From the NCBI GenBank assembly GCA_012719545.1, contig JAAYAD010000101.1:1-64000 (forward strand): a stretch of 64,000 nucleotides of DNA, in the 5' to 3' direction. The notes beneath the pieces were generated by a model. The model had not been told where the DNA came from and ran no database searches. It saw nothing but the letters and a program-made list of their open reading frames with translations. The translations under genes and the position numbers were made by a program. This DNA is from Clostridiaceae bacterium (GTDB lineage Bacteria > Bacillota > Clostridia > DSM-8532). Numbering within the stretch: position 1 is the first letter of the stretch; each line of letters begins with the position of its first letter. Positions 42,934 through 52,735 of the stretch are shown here, piece by piece.

Positions 42934-42954
42934 TATTTTTTTCTATGCTACAAT
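42926..42954 (+). promoter_or_regulatory. promoter of rpsO
   Basis: TTTACA (42926-42931) and TACAAT (42949-42954), spacer 17. The leader of about 85 bases may carry S15 autoregulation, but I cannot draw a convincing S15-binding structure. Confidence 0.7.
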
Positions 42955-43047
42955 ATTTAAGACCTTATGGAACCAAATGCGCGGTTAATGGTTACTCCGG
43001 CCATTTACTGGGCTTTTGGCAATTTAGAAAGAAAGGAGTGTTTTTTT

Positions 43048-43311
43048 ATGGCAAGAATGGATAAGCAGACTATCATAAAGACTTATGGGCTGCATGAGGG
43101 TGACACCGGTTCACCGGAAGTACAGATTGCTCTTCTGACTGACAGAATCAATCACCTTACCGAACACCTCAAAACCCATAAGAAGGATCACCATTCAAGG
43201 CGCGGCCTCTTTAAGATGGTCGGTGCCAGAAGGGGCTTGCTTAACTATCTCATGAGAAAAGATATCAACAGATATCGTGAGATCGTGGCAAAGCTTGATT
43301 TAAGAAAGTAA
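43048..43311 (+). CDS. rpsO: 30S ribosomal protein S15
   Basis: An 87-residue S15 with the conserved [27 protein letters not shown] and KDHHSRRGL. It binds the central domain of 16S rRNA early in assembly. ATG 43048 has AAAGGAGTG upstream. The rpsO-pnp order is widely conserved in bacteria. Confidence 0.97.
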   Translation: MARMDKQTIIKTYGLHEGDTGSPEVQIALLTDRINHLTEHLKTHKKDHHSRRGLFKMVGARRGLLNYLMRKDINRYREIVAKLDLRK

Positions 43312-43316
43312 TTTTC

Positions 43317-43337
43317 AGGGCGGATTTTCCGCCCTTT
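43317..43337 (+). terminator. weak terminator after rpsO
   Basis: AGGGCGGA/TCCGCCCT (43317-43324, 43328-43335) with a 3-base loop and only a short T tail, so readthrough to pnp is likely. Confidence 0.6.
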
Positions 43338-43399
43338 CAACTGCCTAAAACAGTTAATACGGCTTATGCCTAAAATATAAAAAATAAAATTCGATTTCC

Positions 43400-43479
43400 T
43401 TAGGTCAAGGTCAACAGAAGTTCAGAGAAGAGATGCCATATTCTGGCTTCTGCTCCCTGACCTTTTGTCCTTGACCTAG
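43400..43479 (+). repeat. long imperfect hairpin in the pnp leader
   Basis: The outer stem pairs 43400-43410 with 43469-43479 (11 bp, core TAGGTCAAGG/CCTTGACCTA). Inside it CAGAAG (43415-43420) pairs with CTTCTG (43447-43452) and CAGAG with TTCTG closer to the tip. It lies 74 bases upstream of the pnp start, the position of the RNase III/PNPase control hairpin in enterobacteria. Confidence 0.75.
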
Positions 43480-43552
43480 TAGTTATTGCCTTCGTTTTTT
43501 AGATGAACGAGGGAAAAATAACGACAGGAATCGGAGAAAAGGAGTAAAAAAT

Positions 43553-45679
43553 ATGAAGAAAGTGTTTGAATTAGAAGTTGCAGGCCGGCCAGTTAAGGTA
43601 GAAATAGGCCAGATGGCACAGCTTGCTAATGGTTCAGCTCTTGTAAGATACGGAGATACTGTTGTTTTATCAACTGTTACAGCGGCAAAAGAACCAAGAG
43701 AGGGAATTGATTTCTTCCCATTAAGTGTTGATTATGAGGAAAAGCTTTATGCTGTCGGAAAAATACCCGGCGGATTTATTAAGCGTGAAGGAAAGCCTAC
43801 CGAAAAGGCTATTCTGACATCACGCGTTATTGACAGGCAGATACGCCCCAGATTTCCCAAGGATCTTCGCAATGACGTAACCGTTGTAAATACCGTTCTT
43901 TCTGTTGAACAGGACAATTCACCCGAATTTGCGGCAATCCTTGGTACTGCGGTAGCTCTTTGCATATCCGATGTTCCTTTTAATGGACCAATTGCCGGTG
44001 TTATACTGGGCCTTGTTGACGGCGAGGTTGTAATTAACCCCACCACAGAGCAGAGGGCAAAGAGCGATATGTACGTAACCTTGTCTGCTGACAAGGAGAA
44101 AATCATCATGATTGAAGCGGGAGCCAACCAGGTTACCGAAGAAGTGATGATGGAAGCAATAAAGAAGGGCCATGAGGAAATCAGGCGTATAATTGATTTT
44201 ATCGAAGGAATTGTAAAAGAAGTAGGAAAGCCCAAATTTACTTATGAGCCAAACGTAATTCCTGAAGAAATCTGGAATGCAGTATATGAAATGGCCAAGG
44301 ATGAAATGAAGGAGGCCATACAGAACGCCGACAAGGCTGTCCGGGATGAAAGGGTAGAGGCTGTATGCGCCAAGGTGCATGAGGCTCTTGCCGAAACATT
44401 CCCTGAACAGAAGCTTAAGATAGACGAAGCTCTCTATAAGCTTCAGAAGAAGATTGTAAGATCCATGCTTTTGGATGAGCATAAGCGTGTGGATGGAAGA
44501 TCCTTAATGGAGATCCGCCCCTTATGGGCAGAGGTTGGACTGCTTCCCAGAACCCACGGCTCAGCACTCTTCCAGAGAGGCCAGACTCAGGTATTGACCA
44601 ATGTTACATTGGGTCCAATGAGCGATGTGCAGATGCTGGATGGTGTGGATCTTGAAGAAGAGAAGCGCTATATCCACCACTATAACTTCCCGCCCTTCTC
44701 TGTGGGTGAGGCAAGAAGCTCAAGAGGCCCTGGCCGCCGTGAAATAGGTCATGGTGCCCTTGCAGAAAGAGCACTGGAGCCTGTTATTCCCAGTGAAGAA
44801 GAATTCCCGTATGCTATAAGGCTTGTTTCCGAAGTTCTTATGTCCAACGGCTCAACATCTCAGGGAAGCGTCTGCGCAAGCACCCTTGCCCTTATGGATG
44901 CTGGTGTGCCCATTAAAGCTCCCGTTGCCGGAATATCTTCAGGTCTTGTAGTGGATGAGGAGAATCCCGACAGGTTTATTACATTTATGGACATCCAGGG
45001 CATTGAGGACTTCTTCGGCGATATGGACTTTAAGGTTGCCGGTACAAAGAAGGGTATAACCGCAATTCAGGTTGACATCAAGGTGGATGGTCTTTCTTAT
45101 GAGATAATCCGCCAGGCCTTTGAAATAACCAAGAAAGGCAGAATCCAGATTCTTGACGAATGCATGTTGCCTGTTATTTCAGAGCCCAGAAAGTCCCTGT
45201 CACCCTATGCGCCCAAGATATTCCAGACCAAGATTGACGTTGACAAGATACGTGAAGTTATTGGTCCCGGCGGAAAGGTCATCAATAAAATTATTGCCGA
45301 AACAGGCGTTAAGATTGATATTAAGGATGACGGTTCCGTTTATGTTGCTACAACCGATGAGCGCATGGGTAAACGTGCCATCCAGATTATTGAAGGCATC
45401 GCAGGCGAAGTGGTTCCCGGAACTGTCTATACCGGCAAGGTTACACGTATCATGAACTTCGGTGCATTCGTTGAATTCCTGCCCGGAAAGGAAGGCCTTG
45501 TACACATTTCAAAGCTTGATAACAAGCGTGTCAACAAGGTTGAGGATGTTGTCAACATTGGCGACGAAATTGACGTAAAAGTTCTTGAAATAGACAAGCA
45601 GGGCAGAATCAACCTTTCAAGAAAGGATGCACTTAATAATAACGACAGTGAGGATAACGATTCCACAACTGTTCACTAA
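43553..45679 (+). CDS. pnp: polyribonucleotide nucleotidyltransferase (PNPase)
   Basis: A 708-residue phosphorolytic 3'-5' exoribonuclease: first RNase PH-like domain, helical linker, second RNase PH domain ([36 protein letters not shown]), KH domain ([20 protein letters not shown]) and C-terminal S1 domain ([21 protein letters not shown]). It works as a trimer in RNA decay. AAAGGAGTAAAAAAT precedes ATG 43553. The conserved neighbour is rpsO. Confidence 0.97.
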   Translation: MKKVFELEVAGRPVKVEIGQMAQLANGSALVRYGDTVVLSTVTAAKEPREGIDFFPLSVDYEEKLYAVGKIPGGFIKREGKPTEKAILTSRVIDRQIRPRFPKDLRNDVTVVNTVLSVEQDNSPEFAAILGTAVALCISDVPFNGPIAGVILGLVDGEVVINPTTEQRAKSDMYVTLSADKEKIIMIEAGANQVTEEVMMEAIKKGHEEIRRIIDFIEGIVKEVGKPKFTYEPNVIPEEIWNAVYEMAKDEMKEAIQNADKAVRDERVEAVCAKVHEALAETFPEQKLKIDEALYKLQKKIVRSMLLDEHKRVDGRSLMEIRPLWAEVGLLPRTHGSALFQRGQTQVLTNVTLGPMSDVQMLDGVDLEEEKRYIHHYNFPPFSVGEARSSRGPGRREIGHGALAERALEPVIPSEEEFPYAIRLVSEVLMSNGSTSQGSVCASTLALMDAGVPIKAPVAGISSGLVVDEENPDRFITFMDIQGIEDFFGDMDFKVAGTKKGITAIQVDIKVDGLSYEIIRQAFEITKKGRIQILDECMLPVISEPRKSLSPYAPKIFQTKIDVDKIREVIGPGGKVINKIIAETGVKIDIKDDGSVYVATTDERMGKRAIQIIEGIAGEVVPGTVYTGKVTRIMNFGAFVEFLPGKEGLVHISKLDNKRVNKVEDVVNIGDEIDVKVLEIDKQGRINLSRKDALNNNDSEDNDSTTVH

Positions 45680-45712
45680 ATCAAAGTAAATATTACTATG
45701 AGCAATAATTAG

Positions 45713-45742
45713 AAGGCCTGATCAAAAAAGATCAGGCCTTTA
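45713..45742 (+). terminator. terminator after pnp
   Basis: Perfect 11-bp stem AAGGCCTGATC/GATCAGGCCTT (45713-45723, 45730-45740) with an A6 loop; the T tail is short. Confidence 0.75.
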
Positions 45743-45863
45743 GTGAACTTTAGCGACTTATTAATTTTGATCGGATTTTATTTTATATCTATATGCCGGC
45801 AAAATGGCAAGGGAGGTTTATAGGGGCTGATTTATTGGTATAATTTTAATGCAGAGGTGCATT

Positions 45864-47348
45864 ATGGAGAACAAAGTCAAGGTTTTATTTGCGGCGGCCG
45901 AATGCGCGCCCATCATTAAGGTCGGCGGTCTTGGGGACGTGGCGGGAGAACTTCCCCGAAAGCTTATGGAACTGAGAGCCGATGTTCGGGTTGTCATACC
46001 GGGCAACAGGGATATCAATGTTCCTTCTGTTTACAAAGGCGATTTCCCCGTAAAAATAGGGTTCAGGACAGAAACCTGCATTGTCCGTGAGGTATTAAAA
46101 TCTCCTGTTCCCACATGGATTATCGATAATTACCATTATTTTGGCCGTCCCGGAGTTTACGGACACTGGGACGATGGGGAAAGGTTTGCTTTTTTCTGCC
46201 TTTCAATTTTTGAAATGCTTCTTAAGTTTGATTTTAAACCCGACGTTGTTCACCTTAATGACTGGCATACCGCACCCCTTTCCATGCTTATAAGGGAGAA
46301 CGAAAGGGAACAGCCTTTTTTAAGGGATACGGCCATTGTCTATACCATTCACAACCTTGAATACCAGGGAATCAGCGGAAGAAACGTATTTGATCTTTTT
46401 AATGTCAAGGATGTTGTTTTCAAGACTGACAAAGTGGAATATTATGGCTGCTTTAATGCCATGAAGGCCGGCATTAACTATGCCGACATTATTAATGGTG
46501 TGAGCAAAACCGGTACAACCCAGATGCTGACCAGTAAGTACGGATTTGGTCTTGAAGGTGTACTCAAGAACAGAAAATCGGCTTTGCGCGGTGTTGTAAA
46601 CGGAATTGACATTGATTTTTGGAACCCTGAAAATGATAAATTGATATATACACCATTCAATAAAGATAATCTTTCAGGTAAAAAGGAAAATAAAAAAAGG
46701 CTTCAAAAAGAGCTTGGCCTTGATTCTTCTGACGGCCCGCTCTTCGGGGTGGTATCAAGACTTGTCCCCAATAAGGGCATGGATATACTGGAGGGGGCTG
46801 CCCACAACATAGCAAGAAGCAATGGTCAGTTTGTGCTGCTGGGAAGCGGAGAAAAGTATTACGAAAATGCCTTTATGAGGCTTATGGAACGCTATCCGGG
46901 CAAGGTTTCGGTAAACCTTGAATTCAATAATGAGCTTGCCCATAAAATCTATGCCGCCAGCGATATTTTCCTTATGCCCTCAAGGCATGAGCCTTGCGGA
47001 ATAAGCCAGCTCATTGCCATGAGATACGGATCAGTACCCATCGTGCATAAAACGGGTGGCCTTGCCGATACGGTCATAGATACGGGAAGAAACAAGGAAA
47101 AAGGAACGGGATTTACCTTTGCCGGTTATTCTCTTGAATCATTCCTGAAGGCCATTAAAAGGGCTCTTAGCCTATATGAAAACAGCAAAGAGTGGGTAAG
47201 TTTGGTAAAAAGAGCTATGAGCAGGGACTCTTCATGGGAAAGCTCTGCCGCAGAATATATGAAGCTTTATGAAGAAGCACGCACATTAAACAGAAAAAGA
47301 AAGACCAAAGGAAGGAAGAAGGCCATTGAGGAAAAAGGAGAGGGCTGA
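45864..47348 (+). CDS. glgA: glycogen synthase (ADP-glucose type)
   Basis: A 494-residue GT5 enzyme that extends alpha-1,4-glucan from ADP-glucose. The substrate loop IKVGGLGDVAGELP is at the N-terminus, with DWHTAPL, the second lobe VSRLVPNKGMDIL and the C-terminal PSRHEPCGISQLIAMRYG. No other glycogen genes are adjacent. I start at ATG 45864 (GAGGTG upstream); ATG 45849 is in frame but has no site. A TATAAT at 45839-45844 may be its -10. The basic C-terminal tail overlaps nth by 23 bases. Confidence 0.93.
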   Translation: MENKVKVLFAAAECAPIIKVGGLGDVAGELPRKLMELRADVRVVIPGNRDINVPSVYKGDFPVKIGFRTETCIVREVLKSPVPTWIIDNYHYFGRPGVYGHWDDGERFAFFCLSIFEMLLKFDFKPDVVHLNDWHTAPLSMLIRENEREQPFLRDTAIVYTIHNLEYQGISGRNVFDLFNVKDVVFKTDKVEYYGCFNAMKAGINYADIINGVSKTGTTQMLTSKYGFGLEGVLKNRKSALRGVVNGIDIDFWNPENDKLIYTPFNKDNLSGKKENKKRLQKELGLDSSDGPLFGVVSRLVPNKGMDILEGAAHNIARSNGQFVLLGSGEKYYENAFMRLMERYPGKVSVNLEFNNELAHKIYAASDIFLMPSRHEPCGISQLIAMRYGSVPIVHKTGGLADTVIDTGRNKEKGTGFTFAGYSLESFLKAIKRALSLYENSKEWVSLVKRAMSRDSSWESSAAEYMKLYEEARTLNRKRKTKGRKKAIEEKGEG

Positions 47349-47964
47349 AATTGTATTAAATGAGCTTAAAAAGCTGTACCCCGATGCCGAATGCTCACTG
47401 GATCATAAAAATGCCCTGGAGCTTTTGGTGGCGACACAGCTTGCGGCTCAGTGCACTGATGCCAGGGTCAATATTGTAACAAAAGATCTTTTCAAAAAAT
47501 ACAGAACTGTTGAGGACTATGCGGGAGCGGATCTTAAGGAACTTGAAGAGGATATTAAGCCTACCGGCTTTTTCAGAAATAAAGCCAAAAATATTAAGGA
47601 ATGCTGTATAAAGCTTATCAGGGATTATGGCGGAGAAGTGCCCGATACTATGGAGGAGCTTTTGACTCTGCCCGGTGTGGGACGAAAAACAGCCAATGTT
47701 ATCCTGTCGGTTATATTCAATAAGCCCGGAGTGATTGTGGACACACACTGTTCCAGGCTGACACGGCGATTGGGCTTTACTGATTCTGACAACCCCGTAG
47801 AAATAGAAAAAGATATAATGAAACTTCTTCCAAGGAAGGAATGGGCTAATTTTTCCCACTGCATGGTTTTTCACGGCAGGGCGGTGTGCCACGCAAGAAA
47901 ACCAAAATGCGAAATTTGCACGATTCTGCCATATTGCGATTATGGGAAGAAAACGGTAAAATAA
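47326..47964 (+). CDS. nth: endonuclease III
   Basis: A 212-residue helix-hairpin-helix DNA glycosylase/lyase that removes oxidised pyrimidines. LPGVGRKTANVIL (HhH with catalytic Lys), VDTHCSRLTRRLG (catalytic Asp) and the [4Fe-4S] loop C-x6-C-x2-C-x5-C (CHARKPKCEICTILPYC) are complete. It starts at TTG 47326 inside the end of glgA behind AGGAAGAAGG. Confidence 0.95.
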   Translation: MRKKERAEIVLNELKKLYPDAECSLDHKNALELLVATQLAAQCTDARVNIVTKDLFKKYRTVEDYAGADLKELEEDIKPTGFFRNKAKNIKECCIKLIRDYGGEVPDTMEELLTLPGVGRKTANVILSVIFNKPGVIVDTHCSRLTRRLGFTDSDNPVEIEKDIMKLLPRKEWANFSHCMVFHGRAVCHARKPKCEICTILPYCDYGKKTVK

Positions 47965-47989
47965 TATCAACAAATGTCGGGGGTTTAGA

Positions 47990-50215
47990 ATGCTTTTGAA
48001 TGAGGGTTTGACATCTTTGCCGGAAGATGCTGTCTTTGCGCTTGATATTGGTACCCGTACCATTATTGGAGTCGTTGGTGTTCAAAAAGATGAACAATTT
48101 ATTGTTCATGCTGTCGAAATTTATGTCCATAACGGACGGGCAATGATGGACGGGCAGATTCACGATATAAATAAGGTAGTGCAGGGAATAAAAAAGGTTA
48201 AGGAAGCTCTTGAAAAGAAGCTTGGCGTTAAGCTTACAAGAGCTGCAATTGCTGCTGCCGGACGTGTCTTAAGAACCTGCCGCGTTATGGTTGAGAGAAA
48301 GCTTGAAGAAGGCAGGGAAATTGACTCTCAGTTTATTGGCGCCCTCGAAATGGAAGGCATACATAAGGCGCAGCTTCAAATTGACAGCAGCCTTTCAGAG
48401 AATGAAAAGGATCAGTTTTACTGTGTAGGATATAGTGTTATCAATTATTATCTGAATGATTATGTAATATCCAGTCTTTCAGGTCATAAAGGCAATACTG
48501 CAGCCGTTGATATGATGGCAACATTCCTTCCCCAGACTGTTGTGGACAGCCTGTATACCGTTATGGAAAGGTCCGGCCTTGAGGTTGCGTACCTTACCCT
48601 TGAGCCTATTGCGGCCCTTAATATCGCAATTCCAAAGGAGCTTAGGCTTTTAAACCTTGCTTTGGTGGATATAGGTGCGGGTACCTCGGACATAGCCATT
48701 ACAAAATCAGGCACGGTTGTTGCCTATGCCATGGTGCCTGTAGCCGGGGATGAGGTTACAGAGGCAATTGCCCAGCATTATCTTGTTGATTTTAACACTG
48801 CCGAAAAAATTAAGCTTTCCATAAACGATTCAGGTAAACCCATCACCTTTACCGATATTCTTGATAATCAGGTAAGTGTTTCGTCGGATGAGGTAAATAC
48901 GGTAATACATCCTGTAGTTGAGCAGCTTGCCTCCACCATTGCCGAAAAGGTGCTGGAGTATAACGGCGGAAAGGCACCCAATGCCATATTCCTGGTAGGA
49001 GGAGGAAGCCAGGTTCAAGGCTTGTGCGAAGCGGTTTCACGCTTTGTAGGGCTTCCCAAGGAAAGGGTTGCGGTAAGAAACAGGAGCATTGCAAAAAATG
49101 TAATTGCTGACGAAGGAGTGTTAAACGGGCCTGACAGCATAACCCCCCTTGGCATCCTGGTTACGGCAGCAATGGCAAAGGAACAGGACTTTTTCTATGT
49201 AACAGTAAACGGTAGTAAAGTAAGAATGTACAACTCCCGCAAAATGACTGTTGCAGATGCCCTGATTCTTGCAGGCATATCCTCTGAACAGCTCATTGGA
49301 AGAAGCGGAAAAACACTCAGGTTCTCTTTAAACAACAGGGAAACAACTATAAGAGGAGAGCTTGGAGAACCTGCAGAAATATATGTTAACAATGAAAGAT
49401 CACGTTTGAACGAAAATATCCAACCGGGAGATGAAATAAAGGTAATACCCGCCAAAAAGGGACAGGACGGCTCCATCACTGCATCGGCTATACAAAAGGA
49501 GTATCAACCTGTATACTTTACCTACAATGACCATACCGAAACCATATATCCCCAAGTAATAATAAACGGCGTTCAGGCTCTGCCCGACACTTCCATCCAG
49601 GAAGGGGACAGGGTGGAGGTTATTATGGAATATACCCTGGATGAAATTTCCCGGCTTTATGAAATGGACCTGTCAGCATGGGAGTTTACTATAAATGGCA
49701 TGCCCTGTGAAAAAAATACCAGGGTTATGCCCGGCGACCATGTCAGGGCAATGTCCAAAGCATTGTCGGGTAATGGTGGCAAAAACGAACCCGCTTTAGA
49801 TGAAAACACGAAAGAACTAATTAAAGATGAAAAAAGCAAGGATGAAAGCGTTAAGGAAGAAAACGTTCAGACACAGGAAGAGAAAATTAATGAGCCGGAT
49901 AATTCCTCATTAAATGATACACCTGTCAGGGAAAATGCCCAAAGGCCAGGAAATGATACTGACATCAAGGCTCTTTTGACTGATATTCATCAAAAATTGG
50001 CCGAACGTGACGGCATCACCGTCACCATCAACGGAAAAGCCGTAAATATGCCTCCAAAAAGCAACGGCTATATGTTCGTAGATGTATTTAATTATATTGA
50101 TTTTGACCTTTCTTCACCTAAGGGAAGCATAGTTCTCATGCTTAACGGGAAAAGCGGCAATTTCACAGATAAAATAAAAACGGGTGACATTATCGAAATC
50201 TTTTGGAAAGAATAA
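47990..50215 (+). CDS. large FtsA-like actin-family protein with a C-terminal extension
   Basis: A 741-residue protein. Residues ~15-400 form an actin-like ATPase of the FtsA/PilM group: FALDIGTRTI (phosphate 1), VDIGAGTSDIAI near 225 (phosphate 2) and FLVGGGSQVQG near 335 (adenosine), with an SHS2-like insertion near residues 95-180. Residues ~400-741 are an extension of beta-rich repeats (VTVNGSKVRM, IYVNNERSRLNENIQPGDEIKVI, FTINGMPCEKNTRVMPGDHVRAM, ITVNGKAVNMP), separated by an acidic linker at ~605-660. FtsA normally has ~420 residues and ends in an amphipathic membrane helix; this one ends in NGKSGNFTDKIKTGDIIEIF. It may replace FtsA, which is absent near ftsZ, or serve another polar or pilus-like complex. 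Confidence 0.85.
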   Translation: MLLNEGLTSLPEDAVFALDIGTRTIIGVVGVQKDEQFIVHAVEIYVHNGRAMMDGQIHDINKVVQGIKKVKEALEKKLGVKLTRAAIAAAGRVLRTCRVMVERKLEEGREIDSQFIGALEMEGIHKAQLQIDSSLSENEKDQFYCVGYSVINYYLNDYVISSLSGHKGNTAAVDMMATFLPQTVVDSLYTVMERSGLEVAYLTLEPIAALNIAIPKELRLLNLALVDIGAGTSDIAITKSGTVVAYAMVPVAGDEVTEAIAQHYLVDFNTAEKIKLSINDSGKPITFTDILDNQVSVSSDEVNTVIHPVVEQLASTIAEKVLEYNGGKAPNAIFLVGGGSQVQGLCEAVSRFVGLPKERVAVRNRSIAKNVIADEGVLNGPDSITPLGILVTAAMAKEQDFFYVTVNGSKVRMYNSRKMTVADALILAGISSEQLIGRSGKTLRFSLNNRETTIRGELGEPAEIYVNNERSRLNENIQPGDEIKVIPAKKGQDGSITASAIQKEYQPVYFTYNDHTETIYPQVIINGVQALPDTSIQEGDRVEVIMEYTLDEISRLYEMDLSAWEFTINGMPCEKNTRVMPGDHVRAMSKALSGNGGKNEPALDENTKELIKDEKSKDESVKEENVQTQEEKINEPDNSSLNDTPVRENAQRPGNDTDIKALLTDIHQKLAERDGITVTINGKAVNMPPKSNGYMFVDVFNYIDFDLSSPKGSIVLMLNGKSGNFTDKIKTGDIIEIFWKE

Positions 50216-50242
50216 TGCTCGCTTTATTATGTGGAGGATCCT

Positions 50243-51958
50243 TTGAAGCTAATTAAAGAAAAACTACACATATTTGGCAAATTACAAAAGTATGAGGAAA
50301 ATATTTTAAATTATGAGATAATAATACTAATTGGCTTAATTATTGAGGATCTTTTTGCTAAAGTCTTTTTTGCACCTGCTGCCTGGAGAGAAGCCATTTT
50401 TCTTCTGGTGCAAGCCTTTTTGATGGCCATAATTGTCAGTGTCAATATATATGAACGATATATGGCAAAAAAGCAAAATGGGCCGTCAATACTTATGACT
50501 TTGGCAAAATTATTGAAATATGTAGCTTTGACAAGCTATATAAGCACTTTGTGGCACGGTGTCTTTTTCTACATCGTACCTCTGTTGCCAATTGCCTTCC
50601 ACTGCATTTCCAATGGATGCAAAAAAACGGCACCTTTGCTGATTACCAGTTGGATATTCCAGCTCGGTTCCCAAATATTTTTGTGCTATATTATTCAGTC
50701 CAGTGTTGACAGAAGAGCCGCCATGGAGTATTTTATCGGCCTTACCGTAAAGTATGTATTGTTTGGACTGTTCTCCCATATTTGCGGCAGAATATACAGG
50801 ATCTATATGAGGGGCCAGGAAGAAAACAGCATCCTCATTGACAGGTTAAGCGACAAATATGTTCAGCTGGAACAGGCCAAAAAGGAAATACAGGCTCATA
50901 ACGACAGGCTCAGGGAGACCAACAGAAAGCTCGAAGAAACAAACCAGAAGCTTACATCCAGCATAGCCGAATTCTTTACGCTCCAGCAAATATCCCAGGC
51001 TATTACGTCCATTTTTGATGTAAATGAGCTTTTAAAATACGTGAACGATGTGATAATGGGTGTAATGGGGGCGTATCATTCGACCATAGCTCTATGCGGA
51101 GGTTCCCAAAACAAGCTGAAGGTTAAGGTTTCAAGTATTTTTGACAAAAAGGATTATGCCATTGTCTCAGATTACATCAACAGTGATGTATTGCAGCCTT
51201 GTATTTATGAAGGAAAATCCATGATAGACAACGATGTTGATCCAGAAAATTACCCCTTCACAAAAGGCAGAGACATTCATTCTCTCATATGCGTTCCTTT
51301 CCTGGCAAAAGGTGTTCCTCTGGGACTTGTACTTGTTGAACACAGCATTAAGGATGCCTTTACCGATGAAAATGTAAGGCTCCTTGAAATCATATGCCAG
51401 CAGGTAAGTATAGCTATAGAAAATGCCCGCCTGTATCAGCAGATGCAAAAGCTTGCCACCCTTGACGGCCTCACAGGCGCATATAACCGCCAGTATTTCC
51501 AGGATAAGCTGGAGACTGAGTTCAATAAAGCTCAGCAGGGAAATTATAATCTATCATTGATTATTTTTGATATTGACTACTTTAAAAAGTTCAATGATAC
51601 ATACGGACATCTCTTTGGAGATCAGATACTGAAGGCTTTATCTTCCTATGTTATGAAAACCTTAAGAAAAGAAGATATCTTTGCTCGTTATGGCGGCGAG
51701 GAATTTGTAATATTAATGCCCCATACAAGCCTTGAGCTGGCTGCTGAAAAGGCAGAGGAGTTAAGAAAGGGAATTTCGGAGCTTGCCATTACAAACAATC
51801 TGGTAGCGGCTTCGGTAAATATAAGCGCAGGAGTGGCATCATATCCCAAAACCGCAAGAAGGCCCATAGATCTTTTGAATTCCGCTGACGATGCCCTCTA
51901 TATGGCAAAGCGCGGCGGAAGGAATCTTGTAAAAGTCGCAAAGCCTCTGGAAGACTAG
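50243..51958 (+). CDS. membrane-bound diguanylate cyclase (GAF-GGDEF)
   Basis: About 571 residues. Five or six membrane segments (residues ~25-190), a coiled coil (LEQAKKEIQAHNDRLRETN...), a GAF domain (~240-395, CVPFLAKGVPLGLVLVEHS) and a GGDEF domain with intact active site RYGGEEFV near 483. The product-inhibition site RxxD (RKED) is present nine residues earlier. It should make cyclic di-GMP. GGAGG at 50233 favours TTG 50243; GTG 50231 is in frame but is part of that site. It follows the FtsA-like gene by 27 bases, so may share its transcript. Confidence 0.92.
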   Translation: MKLIKEKLHIFGKLQKYEENILNYEIIILIGLIIEDLFAKVFFAPAAWREAIFLLVQAFLMAIIVSVNIYERYMAKKQNGPSILMTLAKLLKYVALTSYISTLWHGVFFYIVPLLPIAFHCISNGCKKTAPLLITSWIFQLGSQIFLCYIIQSSVDRRAAMEYFIGLTVKYVLFGLFSHICGRIYRIYMRGQEENSILIDRLSDKYVQLEQAKKEIQAHNDRLRETNRKLEETNQKLTSSIAEFFTLQQISQAITSIFDVNELLKYVNDVIMGVMGAYHSTIALCGGSQNKLKVKVSSIFDKKDYAIVSDYINSDVLQPCIYEGKSMIDNDVDPENYPFTKGRDIHSLICVPFLAKGVPLGLVLVEHSIKDAFTDENVRLLEIICQQVSIAIENARLYQQMQKLATLDGLTGAYNRQYFQDKLETEFNKAQQGNYNLSLIIFDIDYFKKFNDTYGHLFGDQILKALSSYVMKTLRKEDIFARYGGEEFVILMPHTSLELAAEKAEELRKGISELAITNNLVAASVNISAGVASYPKTARRPIDLLNSADDALYMAKRGGRNLVKVAKPLED

Positions 51959-51981
51959 TCCTGTGCTGTGTTTATATGATT

Positions 51982-52662
51982 TTATTTTACCGTTACTGAA
52001 TTTAGCATATCTTCAAAGATTTTTCTTAAGTCTTCGTTGAAGGCGCTGTCTTCGGCATAGATACTTATGCGGAACATGTAGGGGTTGTCGTCAAAGAATG
52101 CCTCCATGGCTCTTATAATCTTCCCCTGACCATTAAATGTGTATTCCCATACAGTGTAAGGTATATGGTCTTTTTCATTCTTTTTGCTGTCAAAGCTTAA
52201 ATAATCTATTGAAGAACTGTCTTTTGACAATTCCAGAAATTTATCCAGGGAAGTATTAAGACTCCAGATTTGAACCAGACCGTGGGATGGAGGATCTTTA
52301 ACTGTAAAATCCACGCTTTGCAGAATCTCGCCCCCAAGGTTCAGTGGATTTCCGAATGCCACTACCTGGGGATACTTGAATATTATCCTGCGGCTGTCGG
52401 GAAGGGGCAGGATAAATTCTTTAAGCTCGGAACTGGCATCAATGGAGCTGAAATCATATAATTGGCCAAGAGTAAACCCACTGGGGGTCAGAAATGTGAA
52501 TTTGTCTCCGAGGGTAAAGTAATACCTGGGTGAAACAGATGGCATGTGTGATAATGTAAAGATAAAAATAATCAGGGCAAATAAAAATGCCGCCATAAGC
52601 CTTATGCGCCGGGGCGGCCTTTTTATTCTTCTTTTGAGCATTATGCGATAAAGAAATTGCAT
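51982..52662 (-). CDS. membrane-anchored protein of unknown function
   Basis: A 226-residue protein: very basic N-terminus (LKRRIKRPPRRIR), one membrane helix (residues ~22-42), then a soluble extracellular domain of mixed alpha/beta character ending in an amphipathic helix (FNEDLRKIFEDMLNSV). The outer part loosely resembles PsbP/Mog1-like folds (a ... FSLxxP ... WxYTFNG ... pattern), too weak to name. It is convergent with the diguanylate cyclase and lies downstream of cheW on the same strand. Confidence 0.65.
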   Translation of the reverse strand: MQFLYRIMLKRRIKRPPRRIRLMAAFLFALIIFIFTLSHMPSVSPRYYFTLGDKFTFLTPSGFTLGQLYDFSSIDASSELKEFILPLPDSRRIIFKYPQVVAFGNPLNLGGEILQSVDFTVKDPPSHGLVQIWSLNTSLDKFLELSKDSSSIDYLSFDSKKNEKDHIPYTVWEYTFNGQGKIIRAMEAFFDDNPYMFRISIYAEDSAFNEDLRKIFEDMLNSVTVK

Positions 52663-52735
52663 AGAAATTCCCCGGACAAATTAGTTTAAAAAATGTCCTA
52701 AGGAATTATATATTTTTATTTTTTAAAGTATGAAC

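Noticed and set aside
43919-44482. 187-codon open frame antisense to pnp
   Set aside because: It lies fully in pnp, without ribosome site or family features.
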